The translations under genes and the position numbers were made by a program. Positions 1-6,437 of a stretch of DNA of 9,835 bases are shown piece after piece. The DNA is from Armatimonadota bacterium. Lineage in GTDB: Bacteria > Sysuimicrobiota > Sysuimicrobiia > Sysuimicrobiales > JACQTN01. Below the pieces are notes generated by a model. That model was not told the DNA's origin and did no database searches. It saw only the letters and a list, made by a program, of their open reading frames with translations. Position 1 is the first letter of the stretch; each line of letters starts with the position of its first letter. The stretch covers positions 1 through 9,835 of the forward strand of contig JACQTN010000199.1 of assembly GCA_016210785.1 (NCBI GenBank). Direction: 5' to 3'.

Positions 1-1690
1 GGAGCGGGGCGCTGCGGTCGAACACGCCGATGTTGTCCAGCCCCAGGAAGCCGCCCTGGAAGACGTTGTGGCCCTCCAGGTCCTTGCGGTTGACCCACCA
101 GGTAAAGTTCAGCAGCAGCTTGTGGAAGACGCGCTCCAGGAAGGCGCGGTCGGTTCGGCCCGCGATCCGCTTCTCGATCTTGTACACGCGCCAGGCCGCC
201 CAGGCGTGGACCGGCGGGTTCACATCGCCGAAGGCCCACTCGTAGGCGGGGAGCTGGCCGTTGGGGTGCATGTACCACTCGCGGAGGAGCAGGATGAGCT
301 GCCGCTTGGCGAACTCCGGGTCCACCAGCGCCAGCGGGATGCAGTGGATCGCCAGGTCCCACGCCGCGTACCAGGGATACTCCAAGGTGTCCGGCATGGA
401 GATGACGTCGGCGTTGTTGAGATGCCGCCACTCCGCGTTGCGCCCCGACTTGCGCACGGGCGGCGGCGGCGGGCCGGCGGGGTCGCCGTCGAGCCACGCC
501 TCCACGTCGAAGTGGTAAAACTGCTTGCTCCACAGGAGCCCGGCGAACGCCTGCCGCTGCACCCGTCGGGCGTCCTCGGGTAACTGCGCGGGGGCCACAG
601 CGCCGTAGAAGGCGTCGGCCTCCGCCTGCCGCACCGCAAACGTTTCCGTAGCGCCGGCAAACGGTGCCTCGTGCCTGCGGGCCGACAGGCGCAGCAGGAC
701 GGTGTGCGTGGCGCCGGGGTCGATCGTTACCACAGAGTGCGCCGCGACCTTGGTGCCGACGCCGTCCGGGTTCACCGCGTCTTTCGCGTCGTGGACCACG
801 GCGTCGTTGATGCTGTCCTTGACGAAGGGCGTGCGGTTCGGCACGCCCCACAGGCGCGCGAAGTTGGTCTCGTTGTGGGTGAAGAGCAGTTCCGGCGCGC
901 CCTCGCAGGCCAGCCAGTACTCCCCCAGGGCGTGGTGGATGGCGCGCACCAGGCGGATGCCGGAAGCCTCGGTCCGTTCCCCGTGGGCGCGTGCACCGCC
1001 TTCTACGGCGGCCAGCGTCTGTGCGATCGCCCGGAGCTCCGGCCGGCGGTCGTCGCGCCCCCAGCTCCAGGTGTTGCGGAACCAGAGCGTGGGGAGCAGG
1101 TGCAGGGGGGCGGGATCGGGGCCACGGTTGGTGGCGGCGATGCGGATCAGGATGTCCTCCGGATCGACCTTGGCGTAATCGACGGTGACGTCGAAGTAGC
1201 GGTCCTCCGCGAACACCCCGGTATCGATCAGTTCGTACTCGGGCTCATGCCGGCCGCGGCGCCGGTTCTCCGCCACGAGATCCGCATACGGGAAGGCGCG
1301 CTGCGGGTACTTGTACAGCGCCTTCATGTACGAATGGGTGGGCGTGCTGTCCAGGAAGAAGTAGTATTCCTTGACGTCCTCGCCGTGGTGGCCTTCCGGG
1401 CCCGTCAGGCCGAAGAGGCGCTCCTTGAGGATCGGATCGGCCTGGTTCCACAGGGCGAGGGCGAAGCACAACAGTCCCCGGTGGTCGCAGATTCCCAGGA
1501 GGCCGTCCGCACCCCACCGGTAGGCGCGAGAGCGCGCGTGATCGTGCGAGAAGTCGTCCCACGCGGCGCCGTGCGGGGAGTAGTCTTCGCGCACGGTGCC
1601 CCACTGGCGCTGGGCGAGGTACGGTCCCCAGCGATACCACCGCACCCCGTGATCGCGCACTTCGATCAGCCTGCGGCGCTCGGTGTCCAT
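1..1690 (-). CDS. MGH1/GH63-like glycoside hydrolase (glucosidase-like), N-terminal 563 residues, cut by window edge
   Basis: The minus-strand reading frame is open from the ATG at 1690 to base 1, so the gene continues beyond the left edge. The start [10 protein letters not shown] is followed by [19 protein letters not shown] and by [15 protein letters not shown], then [59 protein letters not shown] and [17 protein letters not shown] recognise these as the large bacterial glucosidase-like family with an MGH1/GH63-type (alpha/alpha)6 barrel, usually near 880-900 residues. Asp445 in the WDL motif is the likely general acid by analogy with GH63; the partner base would lie off the window. There is no signal peptide, so a cytoplasmic enzyme acting on a small alpha-glucoside is likely. 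An AGGA Shine-Dalgarno lies 9 bases before the ATG. It is the last visible gene of the operon, 83 bases after the membrane gene. The substrate cannot be read from sequence. Confidence 0.9.
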   Translation of the reverse strand, partial: MDTERRRLIEVRDHGVRWYRWGPYLAQRQWGTVREDYSPHGAAWDDFSHDHARSRAYRWGADGLLGICDHRGLLCFALALWNQADPILKERLFGLTGPEGHHGEDVKEYYFFLDSTPTHSYMKALYKYPQRAFPYADLVAENRRRGRHEPEYELIDTGVFAEDRYFDVTVDYAKVDPEDILIRIAATNRGPDPAPLHLLPTLWFRNTWSWGRDDRRPELRAIAQTLAAVEGGARAHGERTEASGIRLVRAIHHALGEYWLACEGAPELLFTHNETNFARLWGVPNRTPFVKDSINDAVVHDAKDAVNPDGVGTKVAAHSVVTIDPGATHTVLLRLSARRHEAPFAGATETFAVRQAEADAFYGAVAPAQLPEDARRVQRQAFAGLLWSKQFYHFDVEAWLDGDPAGPPPPPVRKSGRNAEWRHLNNADVISMPDTLEYPWYAAWDLAIHCIPLALVDPEFAKRQLILLLREWYMHPNGQLPAYEWAFGDVNPPVHAWAAWRVYKIEKRIAGRTDRAFLERVFHKLLLNFTWWVNRKDLEGHNVFQGGFLGLDNIGVFDRSAPL

Positions 1691-1732
1691 CGCGTCCCGT
1701 CCTTTCCCACCGTGCTCCCGATCGCCCCCTGA

Positions 1733-1766
1733 CCGGCGGCGTTGCCTGGACCGCACCCGCCGCCGG
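1733..1766. other. Intercistronic GC stem-loop
   Basis: A perfect 9-base inverted repeat (1733-1741 and 1758-1766, arms ccggcggcg / cgccgccgg) with a 16-base loop fills much of the gap between the triple-module membrane gene and the glycosidase gene. There is no T tract on either side, so a classical intrinsic terminator is not supported. It could weaken read-through or stabilise an mRNA end between the two genes. Confidence 0.5.
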
Positions 1767-1773
1767 AACGGTC

Positions 1774-3234
1774 TCACCTGCCCAGCACGACCGGCAGCGT
1801 CAGGGCGATGGTCACCACGAGCGCCCACAGCGCGGGGGCGGAGGTGGCCACCTGCTGCTTTCTGCGCGCCGCGCGGGCGGCTTCTGCCGTGGACCGCGGA
1901 ACCCACCAGGGGTTGTACCGGGCCTCCAGGCGGTGGAACGTAATGCCCACCGCGGCGCCGTAGGCCAGGTGCCCCACCAGGCTGGCCGTCAGGCCCGCGG
2001 CCACCTCCACCGTCCACCGGGGCGGCGCGCCCAGCAGAATGGGGAGCAGTGTCAGCGGCCCCAGGATCCACCAGAAGAACCCGTAGGCCACACCCCAGCC
2101 CAGGGCCGAGCCGATATCGTAGCTCTGCCGGCGAAAGAGCACGCCGTAACTGACGCCGATGAGATCGGCGATGACCAGATGCGCCAGGAATCCCGTCAGC
2201 GGAGAGGTCGAGCCGACGAGCCTGGCGACGGTCGGCAGGAAGCCGACCCGCACCATCACCACCGTGAAGATCAGGCCGCCCATCAACCCCGAGACGGCGC
2301 CCCGCCCGATGGCGCGCAGCCCTTCTGCCCCCACCCCCTCCTGGTGGGGGTCGGCGATCATGTCGGAGAAGAGAAGATCCGCCATGGCGGCAAACCACTG
2401 GTACAGGAGACCCAGAGTCGCGCCGAAGAGCACGTAGCCCGGGAAGGTGGCGAAGTTCGCCCGTGCCGCCTCCAGCGACCAGGTCAGCCCGGCCCCGCCG
2501 ATCAACGGCATCAACGTCAGTGCGCCAACCACCCACCAGAAGAAACCGTACAGCGTGCCGCGGATCAGTGAGACGCCCGAGCTATCGGTCCGGCGAGGAA
2601 AGAGAAGTGCGAAGCCGGCGCCGGCCAGCACACCTGTGGCCAGCAGCACCAGCCAGGCCCCCCGGTGGGTGTGCACGGGCATCGCGGTCGAGAAGGCCAT
2701 GAGCCGGTCCTGCCCCTGCAGCATTCTCCCCAGGAGCCAGGCGCCCAGCAGCCCTGCCAGCGCGCCGCGCAGCACAGCGCCCCGCCGGGGGCGGCCTCCC
2801 TCGCCGCTCCACGTCCGCCTGATGGCCACCAGCGCCAGCCCGGTCGCGGCCCCATACAGGAGGTGCCCCAGCAGGCTCGGAAACGCCTCCCGCGCAGACC
2901 CCACGTCCCAGGCCAGGCCCCCTCCCAGCAGCAGGGGCATCAGGGTGAGCGGGCCGAGGAACCACCACAGGGTGCCGTAGGTCAACCCCCAGAAGAAAGT
3001 CTCTCCCGCAGCCACCTGCTGGTGCCACACGAGGAGGCCGAAGCCCGCCCCCACCAGTGCGGCGATGACCATGTGGACGGCGAAGCCCACCGCGGCGGAA
3101 TCGGCGCGCACCAGCGACGCCACGGTGGGCAGCACGCCCAACTCCGACATCGCCGCGCCGAAGACCAGGCCGCCGAACAGGCCGGCCAGCGCCCCCGGCC
3201 ACAGCCCGTCCCGGATGACCTCGGATCCTTTCAT
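1774..3234 (-). CDS. Polytopic membrane protein built of three tandem four-helix modules
   Basis: The protein has 486 residues. The ATG at 3234 is preferred over upstream in-frame starts because GGAGG (3242-3246) lies 7 bases before it, directly after the stop of the NDH-2 gene. Three homologous modules cover about residues 10-138, 150-288 and 307-438. A further C-terminal helix follows at 466-484, giving about 13 helices. The diagnostic third-helix motif YGxxWWxxG(P/A)LTLxP occurs near residues 87-100, 229-243 and 384-398. The fourth helix carries GHLLYGA (module 1) and GHLAYGA (module 3), but GYVLFGA in module 2. Modules 1 and 3 have a histidine in helix 2 (His54, His352) and helix 4 (His124, His422); module 2 has neither. 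The same module is the N-terminal part of the upstream NDH-2 protein. I cannot assign a characterised family. It resembles small DUF membrane proteins only in general character. An accessory role to NDH-2 is inferred from the shared module and a 13-base gap. Confidence 0.85.
   Translation of the reverse strand: MKGSEVIRDGLWPGALAGLFGGLVFGAAMSELGVLPTVASLVRADSAAVGFAVHMVIAALVGAGFGLLVWHQQVAAGETFFWGLTYGTLWWFLGPLTLMPLLLGGGLAWDVGSAREAFPSLLGHLLYGAATGLALVAIRRTWSGEGGRPRRGAVLRGALAGLLGAWLLGRMLQGQDRLMAFSTAMPVHTHRGAWLVLLATGVLAGAGFALLFPRRTDSSGVSLIRGTLYGFFWWVVGALTLMPLIGGAGLTWSLEAARANFATFPGYVLFGATLGLLYQWFAAMADLLFSDMIADPHQEGVGAEGLRAIGRGAVSGLMGGLIFTVVMVRVGFLPTVARLVGSTSPLTGFLAHLVIADLIGVSYGVLFRRQSYDIGSALGWGVAYGFFWWILGPLTLLPILLGAPPRWTVEVAAGLTASLVGHLAYGAAVGITFHRLEARYNPWWVPRSTAEAARAARRKQQVATSAPALWALVVTIALTLPVVLGR
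1921..2316 (-). repeat. Membrane module copy 3 (of triple protein)
   Basis: This segment encodes residues about 307-438 of the triple protein. Helix 1 has SGLMGGLIF and [11 protein letters not shown], helix 2 [13 protein letters not shown], helix 3 [15 protein letters not shown] and helix 4 [12 protein letters not shown]. It aligns closely with copy 1 and with the NDH-2-fused copy, including both helix histidines. Confidence 0.8.
2371..2787 (-). repeat. Membrane module copy 2 (divergent, lacks the histidines)
   Basis: This segment encodes residues about 150-288. The third helix is well kept ([15 protein letters not shown]), and [16 protein letters not shown] and [10 protein letters not shown] match the fourth-helix region. 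Helices 1 and 2 have diverged ([38 protein letters not shown]). The helix-2 and helix-4 histidines of the other copies are missing. Confidence 0.75.
2821..3207 (-). repeat. Membrane module copy 1 (of triple protein)
   Basis: This segment encodes residues about 10-138. Helix 1 has [13 protein letters not shown] and [10 protein letters not shown], helix 2 [17 protein letters not shown], helix 3 [15 protein letters not shown] and helix 4 [15 protein letters not shown]. It is the copy most like the module fused to NDH-2: both share GAGFG, GPLTL and FPxLxGHLLYG. Confidence 0.8.
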
Positions 3235-3247
3235 GGGGTCGCCTCCG

Positions 3248-5080
3248 TCATGGCGCCTGCGCAGACCGGGTCTGGGGTGCCGGCGCCGGTGGGGTGCGCG
3301 GCGTCTCGTCCCCGGCGGCGTCGCCTCCGGCCGCGGCGCGTAACGGCGCACCGGCGTCCGCGGTCAGCACGATATCGCGGGGGAAGAAGAGGTCGATCGT
3401 CCAGTCCAGCGCCACCCGGACTTTCTTCTCGAGCCCGGGCAGCTTGCTCAGGTACACCGTGCGCCACATAAACCAGGCCAGCAACCCCGAGAACCTCCAG
3501 CCCCGCACCTCCGCCACGGCGGTGTGATGGCCCAGCGCGACCAGCGTCCCGATGGTCGTGAAGCGGAAGGCCCTGGGCGCCGAGCCCGCCAGGGCGGCGG
3601 CGACGTTCTCGGCCACGGCGATGCCCTCGCGCAGCGCATGCTGCGCCGTAGGTGGATACGCGCTGCCCTGGCGGTCGGGGTCGGGGATCTGCGCGCAGTC
3701 TCCCACCGCCCAGACGTTGGACAATCCCCTGACCTGCAGCGTGTTCTCCACCACCACGGCGCCGGCCCGGCCGCGCTCGCACGGCAGAGTCCGGAGCAGC
3801 GGATTGGGCTGGTTGCCGGCGGTCCATACCAGCGTGCGGGCCGGCACTTCCGTGCCGTCGCTCAGCGCGACGGCGTCGGGGCGGGCGGCCGCCACCCGCC
3901 TCCCCAGCAGGAACTCGATGCCGCGGCCCTCCAGCTTGCGCCGCGCGTAGGCCCCCAACTCCGCGCTGATCTCCGGCAGGATCCGATCCCCGCTGTGGAC
4001 CAGCACGAACCGCAGGTCGCCCGCCTCGATGTGCGGGTAGTAGCGCAGGACGCTGTGCACCAGGTCGAACATCTCGGCCACCATCTCCGTCCCGGCGAAG
4101 CCTCCGCCGGTGACGACGAACGTCAACTGACGGCGCCGTTCCCCCGGGTCCGGCTCGACGTCGGCCCGCTCCAGCAAAACAATCACATGGTTCCGCAACC
4201 GGATGGCGTCCTGCAGGGTCTTCAACGTAAAACAACAGGCCTCCACGCCGGGGAGGCCGTAGAAGTTGGGCACGGCGCCCAGGGCCAGGACCAGGTGGTC
4301 GTAGGGCAGCGTCTCCACCGGGGCGGAGGCGCTGGCGCGGATGCGCACTTCCCGGGCGTCGCAGTCGATCGCCTCCGCCTCTGCGCGCCTGAAGCGCGTG
4401 CGGGGCAGGGCCGCCCGCACCGGCGTGCTGATGTGCTGCGCCTCCAGGCCGCTACTGGCGACCTCGGCCAGCATGGGCGTGAAGAGCAGGTAGTTGCTCT
4501 GGCTGACCAGGGTGATCTCGACGCTTAGGTCTCTGGCGAAGAGCTGCTCCAGGCGGTGCGCGGCGCTCACGCCGCCGAATCCTCCGCCCAGGATCACCAC
4601 GCGCCTGGTCGGGGTCTCGCCGGCGATCGCCGGAGCCGCGGACGCCGGGTGCGCGCGGAGGTAGAAGGTGACCAGGATGTAGAAGGCGGCGCCCACGACG
4701 CCGCCGTAGAGCAGGTGCCCGATCAGCGTCGGGAACGCCGCGCTGGTTTCCGCCAGCGACCACGCCGGCTTTTGCCCTGCCAGCAGCGGCGTCAAGGTCA
4801 ACGGCCCGACAATCCACCAGAGCAGGCCATACATCAGGCCGCTGCTGATGGTGGCGGCGTGACTGTGGGGCTGGTAGCGGAAGACCGCCCCGAAGCCCGC
4901 GCCCACCACCGTCGCGATCAGCACGTGCAGGGCCAGACCGGCCTCCGCCGACTGCAGGCCCAGGAGGCCGGCGACGGTCACCATGTAGGCCTGCGCCCGC
5001 ATGGCCCATCCAAAGACCAGGCCGCCCGCCAGCCCGGCGGCGGCGCCGGCCAGCAGGTCACGACGGAGTGGAGAGGACAT
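3248..5080 (-). CDS. Type II NADH:quinone oxidoreductase (NDH-2) with an N-terminal four-helix membrane module
   Basis: The protein has 610 residues. The ATG at 5080 follows GAGGG by 5 bases; a GTG at 5110 in the same frame would add ten unconserved residues. Residues about 8-142 form the four-helix module (YGLLWWIVGPLTLTP at 84-98, GHLLYGG at 121-127). A linker follows, then a full NDH-2-like enzyme. It has an FAD-binding GGGFGG at 165-170, a second NAD(P)H-binding GGGFAG at 325-330, the FAD motif VWAVGDCAQIPD near 456-467, and AQHALREG near 479-486, which matches the AQxAxxxG quinone-site motif. The C-terminal FMWRTVYLSKLPGLEKK segment is the usual amphipathic membrane contact. The reaction is NADH oxidation with quinone reduction at the cytoplasmic face. 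Classical NDH-2 is about 400-450 residues and monotopic, so the extra N-terminal membrane module is unusual. The last 40 residues are Ala/Pro-rich and probably disordered. Confidence 0.92.
   Translation of the reverse strand: MSSPLRRDLLAGAAAGLAGGLVFGWAMRAQAYMVTVAGLLGLQSAEAGLALHVLIATVVGAGFGAVFRYQPHSHAATISSGLMYGLLWWIVGPLTLTPLLAGQKPAWSLAETSAAFPTLIGHLLYGGVVGAAFYILVTFYLRAHPASAAPAIAGETPTRRVVILGGGFGGVSAAHRLEQLFARDLSVEITLVSQSNYLLFTPMLAEVASSGLEAQHISTPVRAALPRTRFRRAEAEAIDCDAREVRIRASASAPVETLPYDHLVLALGAVPNFYGLPGVEACCFTLKTLQDAIRLRNHVIVLLERADVEPDPGERRRQLTFVVTGGGFAGTEMVAEMFDLVHSVLRYYPHIEAGDLRFVLVHSGDRILPEISAELGAYARRKLEGRGIEFLLGRRVAAARPDAVALSDGTEVPARTLVWTAGNQPNPLLRTLPCERGRAGAVVVENTLQVRGLSNVWAVGDCAQIPDPDRQGSAYPPTAQHALREGIAVAENVAAALAGSAPRAFRFTTIGTLVALGHHTAVAEVRGWRFSGLLAWFMWRTVYLSKLPGLEKKVRVALDWTIDLFFPRDIVLTADAGAPLRAAAGGDAAGDETPRTPPAPAPQTRSAQAP
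4655..5059 (-). repeat. Membrane module copy 0 (fused to NDH-2)
   Basis: This segment encodes residues about 8-142 of the NDH-2 protein. It has AGLAGGLVFGWAM in helix 1, GLALHVLIATVVGAGFG in helix 2 (His52), YGLLWWIVGPLTLTP in helix 3 and FPTLIGHLLYGGVVG in helix 4 (His122). Arg/His-rich loops after helices 2 and 4 fit N-in, C-in topology, which places the NDH-2 domain in the cytoplasm as its chemistry requires. Confidence 0.82.
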
Positions 5081-5114
5081 GGCGACCCTCGCCTGCGCGA
5101 CCACGCTCACGACC

Positions 5115-5149
5115 CGCCGCCGCCGCGTCGCCGCGCCGCGGCGGCGGCG
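5115..5149. other. Strong GC stem-loop between DM13 and NDH-2 genes
   Basis: A perfect 13-base inverted repeat (5115-5127 and 5137-5149) with a 9-base loop lies in the gap between the DM13 stop and the NDH-2 start. A smaller 10-base palindrome (cgccgcggcg, 5175-5184) lies nearby. There is no T tract downstream on the minus strand. It could act as an attenuating or mRNA-stabilising hairpin that sets different levels for the two genes, while leaving the NDH-2 ribosome site free. Confidence 0.6.
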
Positions 5150-5196
5150 CCCCGCGCCGCGAGACGATGTCCGGCGCCGCGGCGGCGCACAGCACG

Positions 5197-5799
5197 CTAC
5201 CGGGACGTCAGCTCGGCCGTGCTGAAGACCACGTGGAACCGCCGGCAGTAGATCACCGCCGACTTGAACTTGGACGGGTCCAGATCGGCCGGCAGCGTGT
5301 AGTTCTGGGCGCCGATGTTGCCCTTCAGCCGTCCCACCTCAAACGCGCCGCCCTCGTGGAGCTGCTCCCGGCTGCGCGGCGCGGCGTGCCCGGAGAGGTA
5401 GACATACAGGTCCGGGCCGTTGGTCACCTTGAACGGGTCGAACCGCAGCACGCGGTCCTGACCGACCCGATACAGGGTCGCCGTACCCTCGCCCTTGTGC
5501 ACGCCGTCCACCGCCCCGAAGGTGCCCTGGACCAGCACGGTGGCGGCCGCCGCGGGCATGGTCTCGGTCATCGCGCTGTTGACCTTCGAGGCCTCCATCA
5601 TTGCCTTCTCGGCCTGCTCCCGCGTCATCCCCGCGGGCAGCGTGGCATTGGCGCTCATGGGGAACGCCTCGCTGACCGTCTTGCTCAGGAACAGCGGCGA
5701 GATGAGATACCAGGCGATTGGCAGCACGATCACGGCGGCGATGACGAGGAGAAGCCAGAGGCGCTGGCGGCCGCGCCCCGCGGTCATGGCTGGCATCAT
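5197..5799 (-). CDS. Membrane-anchored DM13 domain protein
   Basis: The protein has 200 residues. The ATG at 5799 is chosen because GGAGG (5809-5813) lies 9 bases upstream; a GTG at 5820 would place the ribosome site inside the gene. Residues about 14-37 form one hydrophobic helix after a short Arg-containing start, with no clear lipobox, so the bulk of the protein is predicted outside the membrane. Residues about 88-198 are a DM13 domain. It has QGTFGAVDGVHKGEGTATLY, VLRFDPFKVTNGPDLYVYLS, GRLKGNIGAQNYTLP and AVIYCRRFHVVFSTAEL, with the characteristic late cysteine at Cys185. DM13 is proposed in the literature to be a redox or electron-transfer domain, found in eukaryotes with DOMON and cytochrome b561 domains, but bacterial members are poorly studied. 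It is the first gene of the operon that includes NDH-2, which fits a membrane redox role. A structural or adhesion role is the alternative. Confidence 0.85.
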   Translation of the reverse strand: MMPAMTAGRGRQRLWLLLVIAAVIVLPIAWYLISPLFLSKTVSEAFPMSANATLPAGMTREQAEKAMMEASKVNSAMTETMPAAAATVLVQGTFGAVDGVHKGEGTATLYRVGQDRVLRFDPFKVTNGPDLYVYLSGHAAPRSREQLHEGGAFEVGRLKGNIGAQNYTLPADLDPSKFKSAVIYCRRFHVVFSTAELTSR

Positions 5800-5995
5800 G
5801 ATCGGTTCCCTCCCTCTCACGCAGTGCTTTGTGGAGATAGTCTCGGCCTTTGTGGTTGCCGTTACAGCGCGTCGGAAAACTCAACACGTCGGGTTGCCTC
5901 GAGGCGGGATGTAACGCGCTGGCGGGCTGCAAGACTACACATCATTGCAACGAGAACACTGCGAGAAGCCATCCCGGAGCGACCGACGGCATGAA
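5800..5995. promoter_or_regulatory. Divergent intergenic region between DM13 operon and anti-sigma gene
   Basis: This 196-base gap must hold promoters for both directions, though no confident -35/-10 pair could be picked. It contains two copies of ctttgtgg (5827-5834 and 5848-5855) exactly 21 bases apart, and a perfect 10-base palindrome gcctcgaggc (5896-5905). An 8-base inverted repeat (cagcgcgt 5865-5872, acgcgctg 5914-5921) surrounds the palindrome. These could be operator sites, but such short matches can arise by chance in GC-rich DNA. Confidence 0.4.
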
Positions 5996-6235
5996 ATGAC
6001 CTGCAAAGAACTGGTGGAGCTTATCACCGACTACCTTGAAGGCACGCTTCCCCCGTCCGACCGGAAGCGTTTCCGGGAGCACCTGATGGTCTGCCCGGAG
6101 TGCCGGATCTACCTGGTGCAGATGCGGCGGATCGTCGGCGCTCTGGGACGGTTGACGGAGGAAGCGATCCCCGAAGGGACCAGAGAGGATCTCCTTCAGG
6201 CGTTCCGGGACTGGAGGAGACGGCCCGAGCGCTGA
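5996..6235 (+). CDS. Zinc-finger (zf-HC2/ZAS-type) anti-sigma-like protein, no adjacent sigma gene
   Basis: The product has 79 residues and starts MTCKELVELITDYLEGTLPP. It carries His29, Cys33 and Cys36 in the HxxxCxxC zinc anti-sigma motif, with Cys3 as the likely fourth ligand. The C-terminal TREDLLQAFRDWRRRPER is typical of short soluble members. There is no membrane helix, so it would act in the cytoplasm, probably binding an ECF sigma factor and perhaps sensing redox through the zinc site. The ATG at 5996 is chosen because the family begins right before the first Cys. The ribosome site is weak: GGAG (5976-5979) is 16 bases away. An overlapping ATGAAATGA at 5991-5999 encodes only Met-Lys-stop. 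Members usually follow their sigma gene, but here the upstream neighbour is the divergent DM13 gene. The only sigma gene in view is 3.3 kb away, at 9543. Confidence 0.85.
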   Translation: MTCKELVELITDYLEGTLPPSDRKRFREHLMVCPECRIYLVQMRRIVGALGRLTEEAIPEGTREDLLQAFRDWRRRPER

Positions 6236-6392
6236 AGGCGCGGGTCGTGGTCGCCGCGCGGCATCGCGCCGGTGGTCTGGGTGACGAAGCCGACCTTCTC
6301 CAGCAGGATCTCGCTGGCCCGACCCCAGGTGAAGTTCGCGGGAAAGCAACGAGGCAGAAGATCGCGTCACCGGGCGTTAGAGGCCGCGTCAT
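6196..6392 (-). pseudogene. Possible decayed small gene downstream of GMC oxidoreductase
   Basis: A perfect GGAGG (6400-6404) lies 7 bases before an ATG at 6392 whose frame reads MTRPLTPGDAIFCLVAFP. That frame then continues as low-quality, Arg/Ser-rich sequence antisense to the anti-sigma gene, which is not believable coding. A different minus-strand frame takes over near base 6340 and reads ANFTWGRASEILLEKV, then GFVTQTTGAMPRGDHDPRL, with almost every third codon position G or C. It stops with TGA at 6196-6198, inside the convergent anti-sigma gene. The simplest reading is a short gene broken by a frameshift near TTTCCCGCG, or the residue of a larger deletion. I do not recognise the family. 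It could also be chance, since GC-rich antisense sequence often looks coding. Confidence 0.4.
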
Positions 6393-6405
6393 GTCGGTTC
6401 CTCCG

Positions 6406-6426
6406 GGCGCCGGCCCCGGCGGCGCC
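6406..6426. other. GC stem-loop just after the GMC oxidoreductase gene
   Basis: The inverted repeat ggcgccg (6406-6412) / cggcgcc (6420-6426) with a 7-base loop begins 11 bases after the GMC stop on the minus strand. It sits before the ribosome site of the possible decayed gene. There is no T tract. It may act as a weak terminator or mRNA 3' protector. Confidence 0.5.
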
Positions 6427-6437
6427 ACCGTGCAGAC

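Noticed and set aside
671..1732. A 353-codon plus-strand open frame opposite the glycosidase
   Set aside because: The minus strand holds long, clear glycosidase motifs across this whole stretch. The plus-strand product has shadow composition and no ribosome site.
2328..2350. Inverted repeat cccccacc / ggtggggg with 7-base loop
   Set aside because: It lies inside the coding sequence for the linker between module copies 2 and 3. Gly- and Pro-type codons alone can give this, so no regulatory role is claimed.
3235..3351. 39-residue upstream extension of the triple-module membrane protein
   Set aside because: It is Arg/Pro-rich and overlaps the end of the NDH-2 gene, and the ATG at 3234 has an ideal ribosome site.
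3524..4528. Long plus- and minus-strand frames over the NDH-2 gene
   Set aside because: All FAD, NADH and quinone-site motifs fall in the 3248-5080 minus frame; the other frames have none.
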